Below, piece after piece: positions 52,492 through 60,888 of a stretch of 64,000 nt of DNA. How positions within the stretch are numbered: position 1 is the first letter of the stretch; every line of letters starts with the position of its first letter. Source of the stretch: Sporohalobacter salinus (GTDB taxonomy: Bacteria; Bacillota; Halanaerobiia; Halobacteroidales; Acetohalobiaceae); the NCBI RefSeq assembly GCF_016908635.1, contig NZ_JAFBEG010000006.1:62001-126000 (forward strand), written 5' to 3'. The notes below the pieces were generated by a model. It was given only the letters and a program-made list of their open reading frames with translations, was not told the DNA's origin and searched no databases. The translations under genes and the position numbers were made by a program.

Positions 52492-52754
52492 TATCCCTCC
52501 CTCCTTTGCTTAACTTTCTGTTTTAGTTGTTTTTTCAAGTTATTCGGACTATCATTACTTTTTGGTTGCTCACGGTTTTGTTTTTGTTGCATTAAAATTA
52601 AAAATCTCCGCTGTAGCGGAGTTAGATCTTGTTGATTAGTTGCTAGTTTATAGCCTTGCTGATCTAAAATAAATATCTCATTAGCCCTTCTCGTCTCCAC
52701 GAAAGGATTTAAGCGTTTCTTCAACCCCTGCCCCTTCCATGCCGGAGATTTCAT
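52491..52754 (-). CDS. Tail assembly chaperone, frameshift extension (T part)
   Basis: An open frame of 87 codons overlapping the end of the upstream chaperone by 74 bases in the +1 (or -2) frame. The text LKKRLNPFVETRRANEIFI then QDLTPLQRRFLILMQQKQN is in the position of the GT extension of lambda-type chaperones. Its own ATG lacks a ribosome site. Translation probably reaches it by programmed frameshift within 52,690-52,750, where runs GGGGCAGGGG and TCCTTTCG are candidates. Confidence 0.75.
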   Translation of the reverse strand: MKSPAWKGQGLKKRLNPFVETRRANEIFILDQQGYKLATNQQDLTPLQRRFLILMQQKQNREQPKSNDSPNNLKKQLKQKVKQRREG

Positions 52755-53136
52755 ATATCCTATTAGCTATATCTCCTACAATCCCCGGCGGGCCAAGAGC
52801 CTTAACCTCCTTAATTGTCATCTCTTCTTCAAAGGCAATCCCTAACTTACAAGCTAGACAGTTAGCCTCATAGTCATCACCTAAAAACTCATTTAAGTCA
52901 ACGTTAGCAGTCACTTTGCTCATTATTTCTTCTTTAGTAGCACCTTCTAATGTCTTCGGATTAATATCAATATCTAAATTCTCGAACTGCTTATTTTCTA
53001 CCTTTTGAGCTTCCCCATCCGATAGCGGTCTGAGTGGTATTTCACCGTCTAGCTTTTCAAAATATTCATATGTTACATCATCAGTTGATCTTAATATATC
53101 AGCTTTAGTTAATCTTTTATTACTCAAAATAATCAC
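52681..53136 (-). CDS. Tail assembly chaperone (G part)
   Basis: A 151-residue acidic protein just before the tape measure gene, the usual place of the tail chaperone that coats the tape measure during assembly. It contains LTKADILRSTDDVTYEYFEK, a low-complexity middle and DDYEANCLACKLGIAFEE. It ends RGDEKG while the next frame continues past it. Confidence 0.8.
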   Translation of the reverse strand: MIILSNKRLTKADILRSTDDVTYEYFEKLDGEIPLRPLSDGEAQKVENKQFENLDIDINPKTLEGATKEEIMSKVTANVDLNEFLGDDYEANCLACKLGIAFEEEMTIKEVKALGPPGIVGDIANRIYEISGMEGAGVEETLKSFRGDEKG

Positions 53137-53140
53137 TCCT

Positions 53141-54193
53141 TTAACCTAGGCTAATGTTAGTCATATCAAAATTAGTTTTAGCAGATCCATATAAATCATG
53201 AACTGCATTAGTAAAGTAATTTAATTTATTCTTTAGAATAGCTTTAATTACCGCATCAATTTTATTGCTAAAGTAAGCTTTCCCACTAATAGATTGTGTT
53301 AGTCTATCTCGGCCTTCAGGTTGTACTGCCACTTCTTGATAGACAGTTCTAGGCATTTTTAACTCTAAACTTCCATATTTGCCAGAATCCATACTAATTA
53401 TGATTTCTTGTTCTTTACTCCCGGATTTAGCCGGACCATCTTTTCCTCCCCAGAAACTTTCTTTTTCTTTCATAGTATTAAAAGCTAAATCTAAATCAAA
53501 GGAAACTTCGATATCTCCCGCATAAATCATTTGTGGAAACCTAGAACCAGCACCACCAATTCCAGCTTCAGCATCAGTATTATTGTTAATAGTTAGGGTT
53601 AAATTCTCTAAATCTGCTCCTCGACTTTCACCATCTAATTTTAAGTTCATATCATAGAATACTAATGGGTATGCTTCCGGAAGAATTAAATCTTTTTCTT
53701 TCCTTAAACTTCCCTTTTTATCTTTGGAAGTCTTAAAACTTATAGTCGCTTCAGCATATTCATCTTCTATACTTAACTCTAACTGATCAACACAGGCTCC
53801 AGTAAATTGGTGTTCAAATAAATCCTTACCTAAATAAACTGTAGCACTAGGTAAAACCAGTCCATTTTTCTTATTAGTCATTTCATAAATATAATAATTG
53901 TCTTTATCAGGTCCCGATTGTGTCCAATTCCCTAAAGTAAGCATTAAAAGATAACCAATTGAATGAATATCTACTGCATAAGTAATATCACCTTCGGGAA
54001 TATAAGCTCCCGGCCTATGTACTCTAGCCCCGCGTGATAATCCTCCTGTATAATCAATTTCTGTTTCAGTAGGACTGTCTAGGCTAGAGCTTGCTATATC
54101 CATAAATTGCACTGGACTAGATTTCTTACCATAGTCTTTTTCTAGCCCTATTCCAAAGTATCTCAAAATTTGTGGGTCTTCTCTATCAATCAA
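53141..54193 (-). CDS. Phage tail tube protein
   Basis: A 350-residue protein with VQFMDIASSSLDSPTETE, YIPEGDITYAVDIHSIGYLL, FEHQFTGACVDQLELSIEDE and FSTMKEK-like helices. This is the large tail-tube family of Gram-positive siphophages, longer than the 150-residue lambda type because of a C-terminal domain. Position between the tail terminator and chaperone genes agrees. Confidence 0.8.
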   Translation of the reverse strand: MIDREDPQILRYFGIGLEKDYGKKSSPVQFMDIASSSLDSPTETEIDYTGGLSRGARVHRPGAYIPEGDITYAVDIHSIGYLLMLTLGNWTQSGPDKDNYYIYEMTNKKNGLVLPSATVYLGKDLFEHQFTGACVDQLELSIEDEYAEATISFKTSKDKKGSLRKEKDLILPEAYPLVFYDMNLKLDGESRGADLENLTLTINNNTDAEAGIGGAGSRFPQMIYAGDIEVSFDLDLAFNTMKEKESFWGGKDGPAKSGSKEQEIIISMDSGKYGSLELKMPRTVYQEVAVQPEGRDRLTQSISGKAYFSNKIDAVIKAILKNKLNYFTNAVHDLYGSAKTNFDMTNISLG

Positions 54194-54208
54194 TTATTCC
54201 CCCTCCTT

Positions 54209-54679
54209 TTATTTGGTAATTCTTCTAACTGTAAATAATAATTGTACTCCAGCCCAGAATACATTATTTTTATCTACCTGCTGATAAGCAGGATCAATAG
54301 AACCTGGAATTATATCATTACAGTTTCCATTTAACTTACGATTTTCTAAAAACAGATCATAAACTCTAGAAGCTAATCTTTCTGCTTCTCTTTTCCCTTC
54401 TACCGGATCATTATTCTTTACTAAAGCAGCAAACCAATAAGGTATTCTATGCTCTTCACTTCTGGCTCCTGCTATTTCCGGAGTGTACCGATCTGGAATA
54501 ACCCAGATAGCAGGCAGTTTTAATTTACCTGAAGTAATTCGCTCTGAATAAGTTATAGTTTCAATATCACCTAAACTATCTTCACCATTAAAAGTTACTA
54601 CTCCATCTTTGCTTTGATTAAGCAGATCTAAAATACCATCTGTAATATCCCTTTTAAGATCAAACAATGACTTTTTCAT
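54209..54679 (-). CDS. Tail completion/terminator protein
   Basis: A 156-residue protein with LPAIWVIPDRYTPEIAG, RIPYWFAALVKNNDPVEGKR and VFWAGVQLLFTVRRI, a pattern of tail terminator proteins that stop tail growth. It overlaps the previous gene's stop (ATGA). Assignment rests on order and general pattern. Confidence 0.65.
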   Translation of the reverse strand: MKKSLFDLKRDITDGILDLLNQSKDGVVTFNGEDSLGDIETITYSERITSGKLKLPAIWVIPDRYTPEIAGARSEEHRIPYWFAALVKNNDPVEGKREAERLASRVYDLFLENRKLNGNCNDIIPGSIDPAYQQVDKNNVFWAGVQLLFTVRRITK

Positions 54680-55104
54680 ACTATATCAACTTCCTCTAAA
54701 GCCTTATCTACGAATTCATCTATTCGATCTTCAGTTTGTTTAATAGATTCAGGAATATAACCTGTTCCTTCTATCCCTGGATGTTCTACTTTTTTTACCG
54801 TTACCATGCTTCCTTTATATTCAAAATATAATGCCTTAGATTCATCTGGATATATCTCATAAGGATCTGAACCTTCACTTGCAACTAAAGCATAATCAGC
54901 ACTAGAATAAATCAGCTGTCCATACTGACCTACTGTTTCTCTATGCCAAGAGCCTTGTAAATGACCTTGATCTACCGGACTATTTTCCTGTAAGTTGCCT
55001 TCGAGATCTGCTCCTGCATAGTTCTGAGCTATACCCAAAGCCTCCGGCACTCTTCTAGCTAATTCCTCTAACTCAGATGTATCAACTTTTATTTCATCAG
55101 ACAT
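54676..55104 (-). CDS. HK97 gp10-like head-tail protein
   Basis: A 142-residue protein with VDTSELEELARRVPEALG, NSPVDQGHLQGSWH and DYALVASEGSDPYEIYP, the signature of gp10-like neck proteins. It overlaps the connector upstream by eight bases. Confidence 0.82.
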   Translation of the reverse strand: MSDEIKVDTSELEELARRVPEALGIAQNYAGADLEGNLQENSPVDQGHLQGSWHRETVGQYGQLIYSSADYALVASEGSDPYEIYPDESKALYFEYKGSMVTVKKVEHPGIEGTGYIPESIKQTEDRIDEFVDKALEEVDIV

Positions 55105-55537
55105 CTACATCAACTCCAGCTATAAATATCTCCGGCGCTGTATCTTCTCCATCCTCTTTACTATCGATAACTTTTTTATATGGTCTTAACTCTTTATCTA
55201 GATTTTTAAAAATTGTACTACTGTCTACTATATCAACAGCAAAATCATCTATCTGAACTACAGGACTATTCTGTTTTTGTAAAGCTAAAGAGATAAGATC
55301 TCCACACTTTCTTTTAACTAAACCTTTTATACCAGCATAAGCTTCGTGATCTGTAGGAACTTCAGCACCTAACCGGATATTAATTTCTGAAGTTACTTCT
55401 TTAATCCAATCTTCGATTAAATTATTTAACTTCTCTTCAGCAGAAAGACCATTTTCTAAGTCCTGATCATCTTCTAATCCTAAATCCATTGGTTCGATAC
55501 TAACAGCCTGTAAAACCTCATCTACAGTACAATACAT
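55097..55537 (-). CDS. Head-tail connector protein (YqbG/gp6-like)
   Basis: A 146-residue helical protein: YCTVDEVLQAV, LIEDWIKEVTSEINIRLG, GLVKRKCGDLISLALQKQ. This is the pattern of SPP1 gp15/YqbG-type adaptor proteins that attach below the portal. Confidence 0.75.
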   Translation of the reverse strand: MYCTVDEVLQAVSIEPMDLGLEDDQDLENGLSAEEKLNNLIEDWIKEVTSEINIRLGAEVPTDHEAYAGIKGLVKRKCGDLISLALQKQNSPVVQIDDFAVDIVDSSTIFKNLDKELRPYKKVIDSKEDGEDTAPEIFIAGVDVDV

Positions 55538-55548
55538 TTAAATCACTC

Positions 55549-56004
55549 CTACTCTTTAGGAAAAACTTCAGGAGCTATTTCTCTAATTTTATTTGCCTCA
55601 TTGTCTTCTATAATTTCATCGATTAATGGGCCTTTATTAAGCTGGCTATATCCTGACATTTCTAATTCCTTAGCTAGTTGTTGTAATTGATTAACACTAA
55701 GATTATCAAGCATTACTTCTAGTTCCGGCTTAGAATTTTCTTCATCTAACTTTTTAAGATTAAGTCCATCTATTTCACTATCAACCGAATCACTTTCTAC
55801 CTTCTGATCTGTTTGGTCATTATTTCCTGAATCTTCTTCTTTATTTTCTTCAATTACAGTAACATCTAAATATCTAACAACACTAATCTTAAATAAGTTA
55901 TAATCACTAACTTCTATTGGACCTGTAATTTCTTTAGGTTGAAAAGTATAACCAACTCTACTAACAGAGCTATCATGATTATTTCTTACTTTAATCTTAG
56001 GCAT
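55549..56004 (-). CDS. Phage head protein with Rho-N/SAP-like C-terminus
   Basis: A 151-residue protein. The N-terminal 50 residues are a short beta domain (VRNNHDSSVSRVGYTFQPKE), the middle an acidic linker, and the end LSVNQLQQLAKELEMSGYSQ then KGPLIDEIIE resembles the Rho N-terminal/SAP helix-extended-helix motif. Its position after the capsid suggests decoration or a connector role. Confidence 0.65.
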   Translation of the reverse strand: MPKIKVRNNHDSSVSRVGYTFQPKEITGPIEVSDYNLFKISVVRYLDVTVIEENKEEDSGNNDQTDQKVESDSVDSEIDGLNLKKLDEENSKPELEVMLDNLSVNQLQQLAKELEMSGYSQLNKGPLIDEIIEDNEANKIREIAPEVFPKE

Positions 56005-56058
56005 TTAGTTATCACTCCTTTGTTTATCAGGGGGATTATCCCCCCTGAGTAATTTTAA

Positions 56059-56973
56059 CTATCCAGTATATCCTTCGGCAACTGCTACCGGGTCTCTATC
56101 CTCAAAATCATCATCAATTCTAGCAGTAATAACAAAATCTGTCTTTTCTTCTTTTGGAACTCTATCCGGTTCAATAGTAATTTTTCTTCTAATTCCATAT
56201 GCATTGTTATCTGGATTAGTTAGTTGACAAGTTCCTTGAGGCATATTTGGGCAAGCAACAACTGGAATCCCTTTGTATTTCAGCCGTTCATTAGAAGTTT
56301 GGGCACGATCTCCAAGTCCTGTCCCACGACCTTTCAGTACATCTCTATAATCATCTTCTGTTTTCCAGCTACAATAATATCTCCAATCAGATCTTCTTCT
56401 AATGTACTTTTGGGGAATAGCATGAAGTAAAGCCTTGAACATACTTTCTGGATCTTTAGCATCAAAATCTCCATTCCCGGCCTTTAACTGATTAGCAGCT
56501 AACTTATTCCAGCCGTCTGTCAATTGTAAGAAAGGATCTGAAGAATCTGTATCTCCTTGAATGAATAAGTACTCCATATCAATTCCCGCTCGATCTCCTA
56601 CCATATCTAAAAGAGTATCTTCAAACTGTTCTCCTTCAATGTTATCTTCTAATGTATCATCTTTAATCCCAACAATAGCTTTAACCTTAACAGCACTAAG
56701 AGTATTAGTATCTGTGTTAGGTTTAGATTCTAATTCCTCTTTATCAGGATTTTTAAGTAGTCTATTCCCAAATCCTATCTTATCAATATCCTTCTCAGCT
56801 GCCTGCATATCAATATATCTAGCTTCATTCATCATTGGAGTAGCTTGTTGAGCTGCTCTCACAAATCTAGCTGCCTTTTCTGGTTTTAAAACAGATTTTC
56901 CCATGTCAGATACAGTAATTGCTTTTACTGCAGTATCAATTTTTTGTACCAATTGTCTAGTGGATAATCCCAT
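56059..56973 (-). CDS. Major capsid protein
   Basis: A 304-residue protein with a long N-terminal helix, KIGFGNRLLK, GIKDDTLEDNIEGEQFEDTL (E-loop region), AGIDMEYLFIQGDTDSSDPF, GIPVVACPNM and GIRRKITIEPDR. It matches HK97-fold capsid proteins of the P2/PBSX-like group. It follows the protease/scaffold gene. Confidence 0.88.
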   Translation of the reverse strand: MGLSTRQLVQKIDTAVKAITVSDMGKSVLKPEKAARFVRAAQQATPMMNEARYIDMQAAEKDIDKIGFGNRLLKNPDKEELESKPNTDTNTLSAVKVKAIVGIKDDTLEDNIEGEQFEDTLLDMVGDRAGIDMEYLFIQGDTDSSDPFLQLTDGWNKLAANQLKAGNGDFDAKDPESMFKALLHAIPQKYIRRRSDWRYYCSWKTEDDYRDVLKGRGTGLGDRAQTSNERLKYKGIPVVACPNMPQGTCQLTNPDNNAYGIRRKITIEPDRVPKEEKTDFVITARIDDDFEDRDPVAVAEGYTG

Positions 56974-57007
56974 TTTAATATCACTCCTTGATTAAAATTT
57001 TAGGTTC

Positions 57008-58474
57008 TTATTTATTAACTTTCCGGCCCATAGCATCCCGGCCTAGATATTCATTAAAAGACTTCTCTTCACCATCATTATTTTTAAAAACAGCATCTTG
57101 TCCATCTATGCTCTTAGATTTAGGACTTACCTTTTCTTCTAACTCTTCAACTTTTGCTTCTAATTCTTCTAACTCCTGATTAGAATCCTCTTCTTTTTCT
57201 TCAACATCTCCGTCTTTTTTAGTAGTTCCTTCCTCAGCAGCTTCATCTGTTGAATTATCATCTGTAGATTGTTCTTCTAAAAATTTACTAACTTCTTCTT
57301 TAACTGTAGTTTCAATATCAACTTCCTCTAAAGTAGATTTAACAACTTGCTGAATCTCTTCTTTATCCATTTCTTCCCCCTCCTTTGTTTTAGTCGAAAT
57401 TTGAAGCAGTTCATCAATACTAGCTAAAGCTTCAGCCAATTCTTCTTTAGCTTTCTCTAACTTAGATTTATTTTCCTCAGAAATAACTCGCCCTTCTTTT
57501 GCAGCTACTTCTTGATACTTATTAACTACTTCTAAAGCTCGTTTAATCTGTTGACCCTTGGCCACTACTACCTTCTGAATTTCTACTTCTTCAGCTCCAC
57601 CAGTAATTTCAGCAGATTCATTCTCACTGTCATACTCATAAGGAATACGATAATAACCACTGCCTTCTTGTGTTTCTACATTAGCTACTGCTTCAGTTTC
57701 AAATATTCCACTAATCCACACATGCTCTACATCCATGAATGTAGTTCTTATAGCTTCTTCCACTGCATCTTTACGCTCTCTTAATTGCTGGTCTAATGTC
57801 CCAGACAATTCTGCATACTTCTGTACTACATCCGAATCTTTTCCGATAGTTTTTTGATCCTTACTTTTAATTGATGCAAATTTAGCTTTTGGAACATCCG
57901 GAGCATCAACAAGACTTACATAATTAACTTCATAGTCATTATTAAGTTCAGATAAATTAACTATATTAAAACCTTTTTTAGCAGTATCTAAACTAGATTT
58001 TTCACTAGATTGATCTTTATTTACTGCCATGATAGAAAAACCGTTTAATTCTTCATCTTCTACCTGTTTCCAGGTCTCATCATCTGTGACCTTAACAGAT
58101 AACCACCATGAACCTTCAGGGATAACTACTTCTTCTCCATCTAGTTTATAAGTCAATTTAGTTGGAGTAATATAGCTTTCCACCACTTCAGCTTTATTAG
58201 CCAACTGATGTTGTTTATCTACATTTCCATACTTCCTAAGATAAGTATGAGCCTTTTCTTCAATTTCCTCTTTGCTAACAATATCTCCCGAATGATCTGC
58301 TTCATCTGGAACTAATACTGGCCCCGAAACTATTCTTTTAGATTCATTCTTTTTTACTATCCTGGTAACCATACTGTTCTCGCTTTTAACACTAATTCCA
58401 TTATCAGTTACCTCTATTTCTTCATCATTTTTTATAACACTAACTACTTTTTCTACTATCTTCTCTAAACCCAA
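57008..58474 (-). CDS. XkdF-like prohead protease fused to scaffold
   Basis: A 488-residue protein. The first 200 residues match XkdF-type putative serine proteases: SGPVLVPDEADHSGDIVSKE, KHQLANKAEVVESY-like DKQHQLANKAEVVESYITP and GSWWLSVKVTDDETW, LNGFSIMAV and VSLVDAPDVPKAKF. The middle (240-330) holds an added domain with DVEHVWISGIFETEAV. The last 140 residues are an acidic coiled coil with many Glu runs, as in internal scaffolds, ending GRDAMGRKVNK. GGAGG lies upstream of ATG 58474. Confidence 0.85.
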   Translation of the reverse strand: MGLEKIVEKVVSVIKNDEEIEVTDNGISVKSENSMVTRIVKKNESKRIVSGPVLVPDEADHSGDIVSKEEIEEKAHTYLRKYGNVDKQHQLANKAEVVESYITPTKLTYKLDGEEVVIPEGSWWLSVKVTDDETWKQVEDEELNGFSIMAVNKDQSSEKSSLDTAKKGFNIVNLSELNNDYEVNYVSLVDAPDVPKAKFASIKSKDQKTIGKDSDVVQKYAELSGTLDQQLRERKDAVEEAIRTTFMDVEHVWISGIFETEAVANVETQEGSGYYRIPYEYDSENESAEITGGAEEVEIQKVVVAKGQQIKRALEVVNKYQEVAAKEGRVISEENKSKLEKAKEELAEALASIDELLQISTKTKEGEEMDKEEIQQVVKSTLEEVDIETTVKEEVSKFLEEQSTDDNSTDEAAEEGTTKKDGDVEEKEEDSNQELEELEAKVEELEEKVSPKSKSIDGQDAVFKNNDGEEKSFNEYLGRDAMGRKVNK

Positions 58475-58526
58475 TTACTTTTCACCTCCTTAGTATTAAT
58501 AACCACTTAATCTATGTAAATTGAAA

Positions 58527-59408
58527 TTAAGCTGCATAACTATTTGGATAATAAGGGGTAGTAGTAATGACTTCATTCTTACCTGGAATATATGGTCTGT
58601 GAGTACATCTACAATGAATCCAAGTTTCAATTCTTCCCGATCTATCACCTGGATATTTTAACTGCCAACCTTCCTGTAGATGCTCAAAATATTCATTTCG
58701 TTTAACTACTTGTCCATGCATCATGGTATGGTCTGCTTCATCATCTGCACTATTGCCTCTTACCCTGCTATCTCCAGCTGTAATCCATTGTTTATACTCT
58801 ACCTTATTATCTCTTAGGCTTTGCTGTTTACCTAAATTTTGAGCTGAATTAATTTCTGTCCTAGCAATCCTTTCAAGTTTATAATCTTCAATCTGTTTAA
58901 ACTCCTTGCTTAGATTATCAACTACCTTATCTATACCTTTTCCTTCTTTATACCCTTTGGTTAGTATATCTCTAACTGTCGCTTGCATCCTAGCCAACGT
59001 TTCATTAGCATATTCAGCATATTTATTCTTAATATTTTCTACTACTTCTTCACTAAAAGTATTAGTTAAGATAGCTTGATCAGCTTGATTTAGTTGAGTA
59101 ATAATAGTGTTTTTTCCCTCTTCAGCAGAACTAACAGCGTTTTCAGCAGTAACTTCAGGCACTTGGGCCAACTCTTTTCCAAACTTATCTACTATCTTTT
59201 CTCTGCTTACTTCATTAGAAATATTATTCTGCTCTTTTAGTTTATCGATAACTTTCTGATCTACCCCGGCAAATAAATCCTGTAATCGATCATGAAACTG
59301 CTCTTCAGCTTCAGTTAAATCAGTTTTAACTACAAAAGGTGGTAATGAGCCTGTAGTTGCCAGAAACTCAGTTACCACCCTATCTATATCAGTTATTAAC
59401 TTACTCAT
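58527..59408 (-). CDS. Minor head protein, Mu F/SPP1 gp7-like
   Basis: A 293-residue head morphogenesis protein. The C-terminal domain is clear: RIARTEINSAQNLGKQQSLR, KQWITAGDSRVRGNSADDEA, DHTMMHGQVV, GWQLKYPGDRSG and HCRCTHRPYI (the conserved C-x-C-T-H). It overlaps the portal gene by eight bases. Confidence 0.9.
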   Translation of the reverse strand: MSKLITDIDRVVTEFLATTGSLPPFVVKTDLTEAEEQFHDRLQDLFAGVDQKVIDKLKEQNNISNEVSREKIVDKFGKELAQVPEVTAENAVSSAEEGKNTIITQLNQADQAILTNTFSEEVVENIKNKYAEYANETLARMQATVRDILTKGYKEGKGIDKVVDNLSKEFKQIEDYKLERIARTEINSAQNLGKQQSLRDNKVEYKQWITAGDSRVRGNSADDEADHTMMHGQVVKRNEYFEHLQEGWQLKYPGDRSGRIETWIHCRCTHRPYIPGKNEVITTTPYYPNSYAA

Positions 59409-60876
59409 GCTTTTTCACCACATTTGCTAGCTTCTCTTTCATCTTATGTACTGCTTTAACTACTTCCGATTCCTTAGCTTTTCGAACTGGATCATTGGCC
59501 GATAATTGAGCTAAAGGCCCGGTGATTGCCTTTCCATTTACATAATGACTATTTAAAGCTTCTTTATCATCTTTAGTTTCATAGCCTAAGTGCTGTCTTA
59601 ACTCATTAGGAGTAATAGCTCCCTTGTCAAATCCCTTAAAATGTCTTTCATCTTCCTTTTCTTGGTCTGAGGTGTCTAACTCTACAAACTCAAATCTCCA
59701 GTCGGTAATCTCTAACTTCTGTTGAAAGATCATATTAATTCGCTGCTCTAAAATCGTCTGCCTAGGATCTATAGTGGAATTTTTATAGATTTCATTAGTT
59801 TCCTCAGCTACATTTTGACCTAAAGAGCCACTAATAGCTACGGCTGCCCGATAAGGTGGAACACCATGTGCTGCCAGAATTTCATCTCGGTTATCCTGTC
59901 GATATAACCTAAATGAACTGTTTTTAACATCTGCTGCTAACTTCTCAAACTTTATTTCTACTTCCTGATCACTACCTATATCAATTTCGCTATCAGTATC
60001 ATCTTTATCTGCTGTAATAACTAAAGTAGTTCTTCTATTCTCTTTTAAACTCTCATTAAAATATTTCTTGATTCTCTTCTTAGTATTTTTATCAAGACTA
60101 GTTCCAGTAACTGTAACAGCATAATCAGGAACTGCATGATTTTCAAAAAACTCTAGATTATATTCTTGACTTTCCCGATCACCAAGTATCGACATTAAAG
60201 CTGGAAGATTATCTGGAGTGCCATAATAATCAGATCTAGAAGAGTAATTCATCAAGTGTAAAATCTCATTAGCATCTTTCTCATCTGATAGTTGTCCTTC
60301 CGGATACTCCTCGCCACTTTTATAGTGTAAATCAAAGTTAACTCCAAACCTCTTAAAATATCTTTTCTTAGTTCCTCGTTTTTGAACATAAACTTGCCTA
60401 TCTTTTGTTCTTCGGACTGTATGAGCTGGAATATGCTTAAACTTTAAATTATCTCCTTCACCTATAATCTCTAAAGCATTGTTCCCTGTGCTTTCATAAT
60501 CCAATTGAAACTTCTCTAAAATTTCAGTTATAGATTTATTACCTTCTGGGTCTATATCTCCAATTACATCTTCTAAAAGCTGTTTTTGATCTTCACTAGA
60601 ATCATCAACTAATGGAGTTAATTTATAGTCCCCGGCAGTATCTCTAGCTTTAGCTTTACATGCCCGATAATGCCAGGTGTTCATATCCAACAATTTAGCT
60701 AAATTCCCTAAATCATAAAGTGGTTTTACTATATTCCCCTTCTCATATTCTTCCCTAAAAGGATCTTCTAACTGCTTACTTTGACTTTCTTTTGTGCTAG
60801 CCTTAATTGCATATTCCTGCATTTCCGATTTTTCAATTACTTCTCCATCATTAAGTATAAAAGCTTCAGTAGCCAC
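59401..60876 (-). CDS. Portal protein (H/PBSX-type)
   Basis: A 491-residue dodecameric portal through which DNA enters the head. Recognisable parts are KPLYDLGNLAKLLDMNTWHY, STGNNALEIIGEGDN, IPAHTVRRTKDRQVYVQ, MNYSSRSDYYGTPDNLPALM, FFENHAVPDYAVTVTG, RDEILAAHGVPPYRAAVA and LGQNVAEETNEIYKNS. These fit the XkdE/PBSX portal family. Confidence 0.92.
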   Translation of the reverse strand: MATEAFILNDGEVIEKSEMQEYAIKASTKESQSKQLEDPFREEYEKGNIVKPLYDLGNLAKLLDMNTWHYRACKAKARDTAGDYKLTPLVDDSSEDQKQLLEDVIGDIDPEGNKSITEILEKFQLDYESTGNNALEIIGEGDNLKFKHIPAHTVRRTKDRQVYVQKRGTKKRYFKRFGVNFDLHYKSGEEYPEGQLSDEKDANEILHLMNYSSRSDYYGTPDNLPALMSILGDRESQEYNLEFFENHAVPDYAVTVTGTSLDKNTKKRIKKYFNESLKENRRTTLVITADKDDTDSEIDIGSDQEVEIKFEKLAADVKNSSFRLYRQDNRDEILAAHGVPPYRAAVAISGSLGQNVAEETNEIYKNSTIDPRQTILEQRINMIFQQKLEITDWRFEFVELDTSDQEKEDERHFKGFDKGAITPNELRQHLGYETKDDKEALNSHYVNGKAITGPLAQLSANDPVRKAKESEVVKAVHKMKEKLANVVKKHE

Positions 60877-60888
60877 AACTTCACCTCC

